Positions 1 through 7,265 of a stretch of 11,131 nucleotides of DNA are shown here, piece by piece. A program made the translations under genes and the position numbers. The DNA lies in the NCBI GenBank assembly GCA_017390125.1, contig JAFPCT010000015.1, positions 1-11,131 on the forward strand, written 5' to 3'. Each line of letters opens with the position of its first letter. The stretch's first letter is position 1. This DNA comes from Treponema sp. (GTDB lineage: Bacteria; Spirochaetota; Spirochaetia; Treponematales; Treponemataceae). The notes below the pieces were generated by a model. The model saw only the letters and a program-made list of their open reading frames with translations, had not been told where the DNA came from and did no database searches.

Positions 1-2
1 AG

Positions 3-206
3 TTTGCACTAGCAGATATTAGCCCATTAGTTGGGAACCAATCTAAATTTACAGCGAATACTTTAATTACTATTGCTGCAAAGAAGTATGTAGGAAGCGA
101 AATTCCTTATATTGCGGCAGAGATTTTATACTTGACTGGAATGCATTGTACTCTGAGGATAAGGGTATTTTTAATAAAATGGAACAGTATAAGGAAATTC
201 ACATAA
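3..206 (+). pseudogene. Left-edge partial reading frame, probably the upstream half of the same gene as the next entry
   Basis: This frame is open from the left edge and ends at TAA 204-206. Up to about base 131 it reads like an ordinary protein (residues such as ALADISPLVGNQ and KKYVGSEIPYIAAEIL). After that it turns Arg/Ile-rich and implausible, while the frame shifted by -1 becomes protein-like at once (DWNALYSEDKG). The simplest reading is a single gene interrupted by a one-base indel or frameshift at roughly 125-137. That could be a pseudogene, a sequencing error or, less likely, programmed frameshifting. No family is recognised. The protein start lies outside the window. The alternative is a separate upstream gene that overlaps the next one by about 60 bases. 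Confidence 0.45.
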
Positions 207-760
207 TTACTCCTAGAACTAAATATGTCTTGAGAAAGGGTGAAGTTGATCCTACGCTTACTATTTATGGTAATGAGGTAGCATTGCGAGGTACGGGTTC
301 CTATACGAAGTTTGAAGTGGACAGTTTTTGGGATTACGACGGAACACAGGAATTTAGGAACTTCAGTATTGATAGTGGAGCTTCTGTAACATTTCGTCTG
401 TATGACGGTGCATCACTTTTTATTCCTTATGATAGTTCTTCAGGAAGTTATCAGGTGTCAGAAATATTTGAGGTTGGGGAAGAAGATTTAACCAAATTCT
501 ATTCTTCTAAAGAGCAACCGCTTATGCAGAATTTGATGCATGAACTTTCTTCAGGAAGGCTTCTGATTATCATTAGGACTGCAGACGGCAAGGAACTGGT
601 TGGAAAATATGAGACATTAGGTAGTTCAGATCCAAATTATGGTACATATTTTGGTGCTGTTACATTTTCTGACACCATCAAATATTGGTTAAAATATGAA
701 TCTGCATCTGAATCTTCGGGCACCCCCCCTTATTGCATGTATTTTGTACCACAGGATTAG
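146..760 (+). CDS. Hypothetical protein, probably the 3' part of a frameshifted gene
   Basis: No family is recognised. The 204-residue frame could begin at TTG 146 or ATG 179, but neither has a well-placed Shine-Dalgarno sequence and there is no signal peptide or membrane helix. This fits a gene whose true start lies upstream in the frame described in the previous entry. The sequence is rich in Ser, Tyr, Phe, Asp and Gly in alternating polar/hydrophobic stretches (GTGSYTKFEVDSFWDYDG, residues 50-67), which suggests a mostly beta-sheet protein. The coding DNA is visibly more AT-rich than the genes to its right. A run of seven C at 723-729 lies eleven codons before the stop. The glycosyltransferase starts 15 bases downstream, so the two may be cotranscribed. 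Function is unknown. Confidence 0.5.
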   Translation: MYSEDKGIFNKMEQYKEIHIITPRTKYVLRKGEVDPTLTIYGNEVALRGTGSYTKFEVDSFWDYDGTQEFRNFSIDSGASVTFRLYDGASLFIPYDSSSGSYQVSEIFEVGEEDLTKFYSSKEQPLMQNLMHELSSGRLLIIIRTADGKELVGKYETLGSSDPNYGTYFGAVTFSDTIKYWLKYESASESSGTPPYCMYFVPQD

Positions 761-775
761 TCTGTAACTTAGAAA

Positions 776-1822
776 ATGCTCAACATATTTGCTGATAAAA
801 AAATTGATGTAAGCGTACTTGTTCCTGTCTTCGGCACGGAAGGTACGCTTCTGCGGTGTCTGGAATCTGTTAAAAAGCAGGTTTCAGACCTTTTCTACAT
901 TGAGATTGTTGTAGTAGATGACTGTTCAAACGGTCGTGACGGAGAAGGACGTTCCTGCAGGGAAATAGTAAAGGCATTTAAAAAAAGTTGTTCTCTTCCT
1001 GTAAAATATGTAAGGCATGAACAGAACAAAGGTGCCTTTGAAAGTCGCAGAACGGCAGTCTACGAATCAAAAGGTCGCTGGCTTTTTATGCTGGATAGCG
1101 ATGATTACCTTAAGGAAAATTCCCTTGCTGAAATTTACAGGCATGCAAAGGAAACTGGCGCTCAAATCATTCATGCTGATGCAGAGCTGATAACTTCCAT
1201 AGGCGGGGATTTTCAGAAAGAAATGGCTGAAAAAGTACACAACATTCATTTTGGTGCTCTTAAAGGTCAGCAGATAATCCAGCATTTTTTGATTGATATG
1301 GATATTACCGGTTTCATGTGGGGAAAACTTTACGACAGGGAGCTTATAATGAATGCTCTGGAACATATTCCCTTGGTTTCCTGTACAATGGCAGAGGACT
1401 ATCTTCTGTTTTTCTGGCTTGCCTATGAATGTTCCGTAAAAGAATATACATATCTTGGCGTAAAAGATACAGTCTACGTATATTGTGCCGAAACTGGTGT
1501 TACCAGCCTTATGAAAATAAAAACTATAGAAGACTGGCGAAAAATAGTTTCAACAGCCTCTGTATTTACGTCGATTTTTTCAGAAATAGAAAATCTCCCT
1601 CAGGATCAGGTCAGCAAAGTTCTTACCGAAGAAATTTTGGATTGTGTAAAAGGCAACTGCCGTAGTTTTCTTGCCCACAACATATTCAACTATCGCCAGC
1701 TTGTAATTCCAGAGTTGAAGCCCCAGGCCTACGAAATGCTATGCGACTACTGGGGCCGGGACTTTGTTGAAGAAATAGAAGCCGCACTGGAAGAGCGCGC
1801 GCATACTAAAGGTAAATGCTAG
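776..1822 (+). CDS. Family 2 (GT-A fold) glycosyltransferase
   Basis: Predicted cytoplasmic transferase that moves a sugar from a nucleotide-sugar donor to a growing glycan or lipid-linked acceptor. The N-terminus carries the nucleotide-binding strand DVSVLVPVFGTEGTLLRCL (11-29), followed by the VVVDD acidic motif (45-49). The metal-binding DxD is present as MLDSDDYL (105-112). A MAEDYLLF segment (205-212) sits where family 2 enzymes have the ED catalytic-base motif. The length of 348 residues is usual for GT2 enzymes of surface polysaccharide and glycolipid loci. No membrane helix is seen. The ATG at 776 is the first start consistent with the fold, but the upstream sequence has no clear Shine-Dalgarno, so translation may depend on coupling with the gene ending at 760. 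Its 3' end converges on the cyclase gene with five bases between. Donor and acceptor cannot be predicted from the sequence. Confidence 0.88.
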   Translation: MLNIFADKKIDVSVLVPVFGTEGTLLRCLESVKKQVSDLFYIEIVVVDDCSNGRDGEGRSCREIVKAFKKSCSLPVKYVRHEQNKGAFESRRTAVYESKGRWLFMLDSDDYLKENSLAEIYRHAKETGAQIIHADAELITSIGGDFQKEMAEKVHNIHFGALKGQQIIQHFLIDMDITGFMWGKLYDRELIMNALEHIPLVSCTMAEDYLLFFWLAYECSVKEYTYLGVKDTVYVYCAETGVTSLMKIKTIEDWRKIVSTASVFTSIFSEIENLPQDQVSKVLTEEILDCVKGNCRSFLAHNIFNYRQLVIPELKPQAYEMLCDYWGRDFVEEIEAALEERAHTKGKC

Positions 1823-1827
1823 GGCGG

Positions 1828-4629
1828 TTATTTCTGCAGCAGGGTGAACGTGCCTTTTATTTCTTTCTTTGTGCCAACCCAGCTTGGATCCATGTCTTCC
1901 GGGTTTTTGTCGTTGTATGCGACGCCGAAATCGTCCTGGGGGGTAGGGAATTTTCCCTGAATGAAGAATTCAGAAAGAAGCTCAATGTAGTATTTGCATG
2001 TGTTGTCTTCCGGGCGAACGGTCAGGAGCTTTTTGAACTGGCTCAAGGTCTGTTCGTAGCTGCCGCTTTCAAAGGTTTTCATTGTCTGTTCCCATGCGGC
2101 AACGTAGCGCAGAAGAGCCTCGCTGTTTTCATCTTTTATGCCCAGCACTTCGTAAAGCCGGATAGGAGTCTTTACGTTCACTACCTGTACGCGGTCAAGG
2201 CTGCGCACAATGAATGAATCGTCAAGTTCCATGCGGGTTGCCTCGCTTATGAGGATTCCGTTTGTATGGTACTGCTTGTTTACGCCTTCAAGTCGGCTGG
2301 CAAGGTTTACGTTGTTTCCCATTACGGTATAGTTCTTTTTGTTTTCTGAACCCATGAATCCGGCAACTATGCTTCCGGAATTTATACCGATTCGAGTGAA
2401 GATTGTCCTTTTGTTGTGCACCATTATGTAGAACGCTGAATACAGGGTCGGGTTTACGGCTGCCTTGTCCTCGCGTTCTACAATGTCCTGGATTGTCCTG
2501 TTGATTTCGATTTCTGCCTGCTTCATTTTTACTGCGGCAAGGCAGGCTCTGTTTGCGTGGTCCTGCATGTGGACCGGAGCGCCAAAGAATGCGACGATGG
2601 CGTCTCCTTCGTATTTGTCTACTGTTCCGTGCTCTGCAATGATGATTTCGCTCATGCGGGTAAGGTAGTAGTTCAAAAGTTCTACCAGCTCATCTGCGGA
2701 AAGAAGTTCGCTGAATCCCGAGAATTTCTGGATGTCGGTAAAGATTGCTGTCATGTCAAAGTTCTTTCCGCCCAGGGTAAGTTTTGAAGGATCCTTGATG
2801 ATTTCATTTACAACGTCCTTGCTAAGACACTGGCTGAAGGCGTTTGTAATGAATTTCTTGTCTTTTTCGCTGGAACGGAAGCGGTATACTGTCTCGAGAA
2901 TGAATGAGGTGAATGCTATGAGGAGCGGCGTAAAGAACGGTATGTAAATATTGAATGCCGCCATGGAAATAAGCGGAATCAATATAATTATTGCGAGAAG
3001 CTTGATGCCGATTAATGCCTGCAGCCAAACCTTGCGATTTGAATGGAAGCAGAATGCAAGCACTGAAAGTATGATTGTCGGCAGAATTCCCCAGTACCAG
3101 TCTACTGGACGGATGAAGTCCTGGTTCAAGATTGTATTGTATACGTTGGCATGTGTTCCTACGTTCGGATATGCGTTTGAGAACGGCGTTGAGCCAAGAT
3201 CGGTTGTTCCTGTTCCTGTATTGCCGATAATGCAGAATTTTTTGTAGAAAATCGGTGAGAGGGTTTCGAAAATTTCGTTGTAGTCAATTAAATCTTCTGA
3301 AAGGTACTCCACGTTTGTCATGAAGTCCGGATTGTTGAAGAACTGCTCCTGGTTTGCAAGGGCGGCAAAATCATCGCTGTCCAGATAGGCAAGGGCAGAT
3401 TCGAAGAATTCTTTTCGCAGGCCAAAATATTCGGTGTAAGTTGCTTCATCAACTCCGCCATCGGCTTTTGAATTATCGGCATTGTAGCCCTGCATGCAGC
3501 TGAGGATGTAGTCCTTGTATTCGGCAATGTCGCTGTATTTCTGCAGAAGCTCCTGTATGCCCTGTGCTTCGCAGATTGAATTGATTGCGGCCAGATCCTG
3601 TACTATGTTCTTTTCAATCTGGGAAAGGTTCCACAGATGGTAGATTGAGCAGTGGTTGAACGATGTGTTGTCGCTGTCCATGACTTCCGTCTGGTTTCCG
3701 CTTTCGTCCGTTACGAATTTTGTTGCGGAAAAATCTTTCTTTATCCAGTTGATGAACATGCTTCCGTCTTTATCAAGAGGAATCTTTATGTCCTTTGTTT
3801 CTGTGCCGTCCGGCATTGTGCAGCCGTAAAGTATAAGGGTCCTGCGTTTGAGTTCGATTTTTTCCGGAGCAAGCTGCTTTAGGAGCGGTGCGAAAGAAAG
3901 CTGCGCAAGGGCTCCGTCCGGGTAACTGATGGCAAGGTGAATTCGGCGGCGGATTCCGTCTGAGTCCAGCATCACGTTCGTAAAGCCGGCGCCTGCCGCA
4001 TTCCTGAGTATTTTGTGCAGGGCAGGTGAAAATTCGTCGTAATTCTTTGAGATTTTGTATTTTTTAAAATAATCTTTGTCGTCTTTTACTTGAATAAGGA
4101 AGCGGGCTTTTGCATAGTCCATTTCTTCCTCTGAGGTGCCGAGGGTAAGGTTTCCGGCGTTTACTGTAAGCCAGGTGTTGCCGAAGAACTGAACTGCCCT
4201 GGCAAAATAGTCGTCGTTGTCCTTGAAAAGTTTTGAAACAAGGGAAACGTTTGCTTCCGGATCAGCGGAAATGGCGTTGTATACGTCCTCGTTCAGCTGT
4301 TTATTTGATTCTGAAAGGAATTCAATATCCAATACGGCCGTTGAGGCGTCCAATTCCTTCAGAACAAGAAAACAGTCAGCTATTTTGTCCCGTGACCACG
4401 GCCAGCTTCCCATTTCGCTTAATGCCGTGTCGTCGATGTCTACCAGCAGGATTTCCTGACGCTCCACAGGTGCTTTTTTAACTCTCAGTAATATATCGTA
4501 GAAAGTTGATTCAAATCTGGCTAGAACGCCAAAAACTGCAATCAGTCCCCAGAACACAGAAGAACAGATGATGATGAAAAATTCTGTACTTTTTTTAAAC
4601 TTTATTTTCGCTTTAGAAGTATTTTTCAT
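1828..4629 (-). CDS. CHASE2-domain membrane adenylate/guanylate cyclase (class III)
   Basis: A sensor cyclase predicted to make a cyclic nucleotide from ATP (or GTP) in response to an extracytoplasmic signal. In 933-residue numbering: a basic N-terminus (MKNTSKAKIKFKK), a membrane helix at about 18-38, a CHASE2 region at about 42-505 including its hallmark C-terminal segment (IIGNTGTGTTDLGSTPF, 467-483), then three hydrophobic segments (about 511-580) and a catalytic domain at about 620-830. Both metal-binding aspartates (FTDIQKF, D632; KYEGDAIVAFF, D676), the purine-selecting Lys (K673) and Thr (T768), and the transition-state Asn and Arg (VNLASR, N775 and R779) are present. Lys/Thr is the pattern usual for adenylyl rather than guanylyl specificity. 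A TPR-like helical tail follows (about 836-890). A longer reading from TTG 4671 is possible, but ATG 4629 gives a sensible N-terminus. There is no Shine-Dalgarno before it, so the message may be nearly leaderless. The gene is divergent from the secreted-protein operon beginning at 4694. Confidence 0.92.
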   Translation of the reverse strand: MKNTSKAKIKFKKSTEFFIIICSSVFWGLIAVFGVLARFESTFYDILLRVKKAPVERQEILLVDIDDTALSEMGSWPWSRDKIADCFLVLKELDASTAVLDIEFLSESNKQLNEDVYNAISADPEANVSLVSKLFKDNDDYFARAVQFFGNTWLTVNAGNLTLGTSEEEMDYAKARFLIQVKDDKDYFKKYKISKNYDEFSPALHKILRNAAGAGFTNVMLDSDGIRRRIHLAISYPDGALAQLSFAPLLKQLAPEKIELKRRTLILYGCTMPDGTETKDIKIPLDKDGSMFINWIKKDFSATKFVTDESGNQTEVMDSDNTSFNHCSIYHLWNLSQIEKNIVQDLAAINSICEAQGIQELLQKYSDIAEYKDYILSCMQGYNADNSKADGGVDEATYTEYFGLRKEFFESALAYLDSDDFAALANQEQFFNNPDFMTNVEYLSEDLIDYNEIFETLSPIFYKKFCIIGNTGTGTTDLGSTPFSNAYPNVGTHANVYNTILNQDFIRPVDWYWGILPTIILSVLAFCFHSNRKVWLQALIGIKLLAIIILIPLISMAAFNIYIPFFTPLLIAFTSFILETVYRFRSSEKDKKFITNAFSQCLSKDVVNEIIKDPSKLTLGGKNFDMTAIFTDIQKFSGFSELLSADELVELLNYYLTRMSEIIIAEHGTVDKYEGDAIVAFFGAPVHMQDHANRACLAAVKMKQAEIEINRTIQDIVEREDKAAVNPTLYSAFYIMVHNKRTIFTRIGINSGSIVAGFMGSENKKNYTVMGNNVNLASRLEGVNKQYHTNGILISEATRMELDDSFIVRSLDRVQVVNVKTPIRLYEVLGIKDENSEALLRYVAAWEQTMKTFESGSYEQTLSQFKKLLTVRPEDNTCKYYIELLSEFFIQGKFPTPQDDFGVAYNDKNPEDMDPSWVGTKKEIKGTFTLLQK

Positions 4630-4656
4630 GACTAAAATTATAACATTATATATAAT
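4628..4656 (+). promoter_or_regulatory. Putative sigma-70-type promoter for the operon starting at 4694
   Basis: ATGACT (4628-4633, four of six matches to TTGACA), a 17-base spacer and a perfect TATAAT (4651-4656). Transcription would start near 4663 and leave a leader of about 30 bases that includes the AGGA ribosome binding site at 4683-4686. The -35 overlaps the cyclase start codon and the whole element overlaps the opposing cyclase promoter, so the two directions are likely to compete. Confidence 0.45.
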
Positions 4657-4673
4657 ATTTTTTAAGCACAAAA
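4637..4673 (-). promoter_or_regulatory. Putative promoter(s) for the cyclase gene
   Basis: Reading the minus strand, two exact TATAAT hexamers occur at 4650-4645 and 4642-4637. The first has TTTTGT (4673-4668) 17 bases upstream as a weak -35. From either -10 the transcript would begin at about 4638-4630, leaving zero to nine bases before ATG 4629. That agrees with the absence of a Shine-Dalgarno and suggests a leaderless or near-leaderless mRNA. The region is very AT-rich, so chance TATAAT matches are possible. Confidence 0.4.
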
Positions 4674-4693
4674 AAATTATTTAGGAATTAACA

Positions 4694-5146
4694 ATGAAAA
4701 AAATTATCGTTACTTTATTGTTGTTTTTTTGCTCAACGTTTTTTTCTGCAGCTCAGAGCTCGGAGAGATTAAGTGATTTGATGGAGACAGATAAGATTTC
4801 TAAAGGTCAGGCAGCATATCTTACAGCAACATTGATGAATCTTGTTGAGGAATCCGCTGGTAATCAGGATGCGTTTGCTGTTTTACAGGAACATAAACTT
4901 TTTTCTGCAAAAGATAATCCGGATGATGCAATTACTATCGGTCATATTTCTTTGCTTTATATGAAGGCCTGCGGCATAAAAGGCGGAATCTTGTACACGA
5001 TTACAAAAAACCGCCGCTACGCTTTCAGGGAGCTTAAGGCGCGAGGCATTCTGCCGAATCAGGTCACTTCAACAATGCTCCTGAGCGGACTTGATGCCCT
5101 CAATCTTCTCAACGACTGCATTTCAAAATCGGAAGGAGCTCAGTAA
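4694..5146 (+). CDS. Small secreted protein with two weak SLH-like repeats
   Basis: A 150-residue exported protein of unknown function. Residues 1-20 form a signal peptide: MKK, a Leu/Phe-rich core, then FFSAA with likely cleavage near residue 20. The mature part is mainly helical and appears to contain a degenerate duplication: KISKGQAAYLTATLMNL ending in LQEHKLF (34-70), and AITIGHISLLYMKACGI ending in FRELKARGILP (79-121). Both follow a pattern of Ile-x-x-Gly, a hydrophobic helix, and a final Leu-rich segment with a turn, reminiscent of S-layer-homology repeats. That likeness is by eye and weak. Cys13 lies in the hydrophobic core without a convincing lipobox, so a lipoprotein is unlikely. 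AGGA at 4683-4686 supports ATG 4694. The stop overlaps the start of the next gene (TAATG), so the product is probably made together with the barrel protein, possibly as its periplasmic partner. Confidence 0.75.
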   Translation: MKKIIVTLLLFFCSTFFSAAQSSERLSDLMETDKISKGQAAYLTATLMNLVEESAGNQDAFAVLQEHKLFSAKDNPDDAITIGHISLLYMKACGIKGGILYTITKNRRYAFRELKARGILPNQVTSTMLLSGLDALNLLNDCISKSEGAQ

Positions 5147-6414
5147 TGAAAAAAATCACAACAAGAATCGCTGCTGTTTTTGCTGTTTTTGTACTTTCTG
5201 TTTCTTACGCTTCTGCTGTTGATTTCGGAGGACTTCTTGGAAACGATACAATCATCAAGACAAATATAGACAAGGATTTCAAGCTTGATCAGAAGAACTT
5301 TGCTTCCCTTTGGTTCAAGCAGGCTTTCGGTCAGACTGGTTCCAATTATTTTATTGCAGAGGCAATATATAATTTTGAGAACGACCGTGATTCTGACACT
5401 GTTATCAATGCACTGGATTCTGACCTGTTCAAACTTGTGCTTTCTGCAAAGAAGCCTGCCGGAACATTCAATCTTTCAGCGGGACGTTTTTTCTACTGTG
5501 ATTTGAGCGGACTTGCTTATGCTCAGAATGCTGACGGACTTCTTCTCTCCTACAAGAGACCTAAAATTGAGGTGTCCCTTTACGGTGCATACACAGGTCT
5601 TTTGAATGCGCAGAATGTAAAGATTCTTACTTCAAAAGAACAGGCGAAAGACCATGGGGCTTCTTACACGGATATTTTTGGTCAGACCCACAATATTAAG
5701 GACAATTATTATTTTGAACTTGATACTGACAAGCTTTACGATCCTGCAGAAAAATATGTTGTAGGTGCTGCGGCAGTTTCTTTCCTGCGTCTTTTTGCAG
5801 GACAGACTCTCAGCACTCAGTTTCTGGGTACTTTCCGCGTAGAGCATGAAGGATATATGCGTCTTTATGCTTCTTTGGGCTTGAACGGTCCTATCGTAAA
5901 GACTCTCTTCTATAACTTTTCTTCTACATTGGGAATCGACAACTACAACGGCGACTGCACTAATTTTTCAAACCTGACTGTTGCCAATTTGATTTACTAT
6001 GCTCCTGTCCTTTCAATGAGGCTGCAGCTTAACGGTTCATTTGCTTCCGGTGAATACGGTAACTTCGGTGTTTTCCGCGGATTTACAAACATGTCTGCGA
6101 CCTGCTCACTTACCGACATTCAGTACGCCGGAATTGCAAAATGCGGATTGGGCTTGTCTTTAAGGCCGGTTCAGAGCCTCTTGTTCTCTGCTGCGACAGA
6201 TTTTGTATTTGACGCTTCCGGCGACTATTACAGGAACGGTTCTTCTGCCGACGATGATATGGCTACAGTGGGATTCCAATATAACTGCGGACTTAACTGG
6301 CAGGTTGTAAGCGACTTTATGCTTGGCTTTAATGTTTCACAATATTTTGACGGTGACGGTTCTGATTCTATGAATAAAACTGCCTTTACGCTTAAGGCAG
6401 CCCTTTCGTTCTAG
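5146..6414 (+). CDS. Predicted outer-membrane beta-barrel protein
   Basis: A 422-residue protein with a clear signal peptide (MKKITTRIAA, a hydrophobic stretch, then YASA with cleavage near residue 24). The mature sequence is a succession of amphipathic beta strands with aromatic residues at their ends (for example SNYFIAEAIYNFEND and MRLYASLGLNG). It ends in LKAALSF, with a terminal Phe as in the C-terminal beta-signal recognised by the BAM machinery. There are no long hydrophobic helices. It could be a porin, a channel for an exported substrate or a structural barrel; no specific family is recognised. GGAAGGAG at 5131-5138 lies inside the end of the preceding gene, seven bases before ATG 5146, and the two reading frames overlap by one base, so translation is coupled. 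The FecR-domain gene follows after 23 bases. Confidence 0.82.
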   Translation: MKKITTRIAAVFAVFVLSVSYASAVDFGGLLGNDTIIKTNIDKDFKLDQKNFASLWFKQAFGQTGSNYFIAEAIYNFENDRDSDTVINALDSDLFKLVLSAKKPAGTFNLSAGRFFYCDLSGLAYAQNADGLLLSYKRPKIEVSLYGAYTGLLNAQNVKILTSKEQAKDHGASYTDIFGQTHNIKDNYYFELDTDKLYDPAEKYVVGAAAVSFLRLFAGQTLSTQFLGTFRVEHEGYMRLYASLGLNGPIVKTLFYNFSSTLGIDNYNGDCTNFSNLTVANLIYYAPVLSMRLQLNGSFASGEYGNFGVFRGFTNMSATCSLTDIQYAGIAKCGLGLSLRPVQSLLFSAATDFVFDASGDYYRNGSSADDDMATVGFQYNCGLNWQVVSDFMLGFNVSQYFDGDGSDSMNKTAFTLKAALSF

Positions 6415-6437
6415 CTCAGTTTTCAGGAGGAAGATTT

Positions 6438-7250
6438 ATGAAAAAACTTACAGTTGTTTTGTCTGCAATTTTGGCAATGCTTATGGGAACTTCTGCTTTT
6501 GCCGCAGAATTTTCTGCAAAAGTAGTTTCTGCAGAAGGCAAGGTTGAGCGCCTTGAGAACAATACATGGGTTCCGATTAAAGTTGGTGACGTAATCAAAA
6601 AGGGTACGGTCGTTCAGACTGGTTTTAAGAGTACAATGGTTCTTGCCGTCCATGAATCAATGGTAACTGTGTCTCCTCTTTCAAGAATGACTGTGGAGCA
6701 GTTTGCGGAACAGGAAGAAAAGGACAGTACAAGTCTGTTCGTTTCTACTGGTACGGTAACTTCGGATGTTCGAAAGCGCGAGAACCGCAAGGTTGGATTT
6801 GTAGTTCGTTCTCCGGTTGCAACCGCTTCTGTCCGAGGTACAATTGTTTCAATGATCAACCATTTCCGCGGTGCCGAGGTAAGGAACTTCCGAGGTGTTA
6901 TTGATACATGGCCGACTGGTGAGAATGCGAAGCCTGTTGTGGCAGAGGGCGATAATGAGCCTGTCCAGGCGACTGAAGAAAAGCGGGATGAAGTAGTTCT
7001 CCGTGAGTCTCAGGGTGTAAGCGTAAACAATGACGGTAACATGGGCTCCCTGCGCCAGAACGCATATGCAAACAGCGGTAATGGCGGTGTAGGTATGCAG
7101 ACTGCTGCCATGAGCGAGATTTCAGACAGCTCGACTTCTCTGGCATTTATGCCTGTTGAATCAAATCAGAGTATAGACAATGGTTTCAGGGCCGACATGG
7201 AAGCTACTACAGGTACTGCAACCTTTACAATTACGTTCCCTGAAAACTAA
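6438..7250 (+). CDS. Secreted FecR-domain protein
   Basis: A 270-residue periplasmic or surface protein. It has a signal peptide (MKKLTVVLSA, a hydrophobic core, then TSAFAA with cleavage near 22-23). The FecR domain spans about 25-140: AKVVSAEGKVERL opens it, VGDVIKKGTVVQTG is the characteristic 'induce a threshold' strand, and RSPVATASVRGTIVSM (124-139) is the signature segment. The N-terminal cytoplasmic anti-sigma part of true FecR is absent, so this is the stand-alone secreted form, not a TonB/iron regulator. The C-terminal third is low-complexity, rich in Asn, Ser, Gly, Glu and Thr, with no recognised fold. In this setting it may bind a glycan or envelope component, or act as a scaffold. 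A strong AGGAGG (6424-6429) precedes ATG 6438. It follows the barrel gene by 23 bases and precedes the glycosyltransferase by 15, so it belongs to the same operon. Stand-alone FecR-domain genes are known neighbours of CHASE2 cyclase genes in various bacteria, which matches the divergent cyclase here. Confidence 0.88.
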   Translation: MKKLTVVLSAILAMLMGTSAFAAEFSAKVVSAEGKVERLENNTWVPIKVGDVIKKGTVVQTGFKSTMVLAVHESMVTVSPLSRMTVEQFAEQEEKDSTSLFVSTGTVTSDVRKRENRKVGFVVRSPVATASVRGTIVSMINHFRGAEVRNFRGVIDTWPTGENAKPVVAEGDNEPVQATEEKRDEVVLRESQGVSVNNDGNMGSLRQNAYANSGNGGVGMQTAAMSEISDSSTSLAFMPVESNQSIDNGFRADMEATTGTATFTITFPEN

Positions 7251-7265
7251 AACAAGGGGCAGGTT

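Noticed and set aside
1796..1803. GCGCGCGC near the end of the family 2 glycosyltransferase as a terminator hairpin
   Set aside because: It is a short alternating run with no loop and no following T-run.
1816..2217. Plus-strand 133-codon open frame over the cyclase 3' end
   Set aside because: It is fully antisense to the conserved cyclase tail, is rich in Phe, Cys and Val as antisense frames are, and has no credible ribosome binding site.
4630..4671. TTG start adding 14 residues to the cyclase
   Set aside because: The added residues (CLKNIIYNVIILV) would precede the lysine-rich stretch, no ribosome binding site is present, and this DNA is better explained as the promoter.
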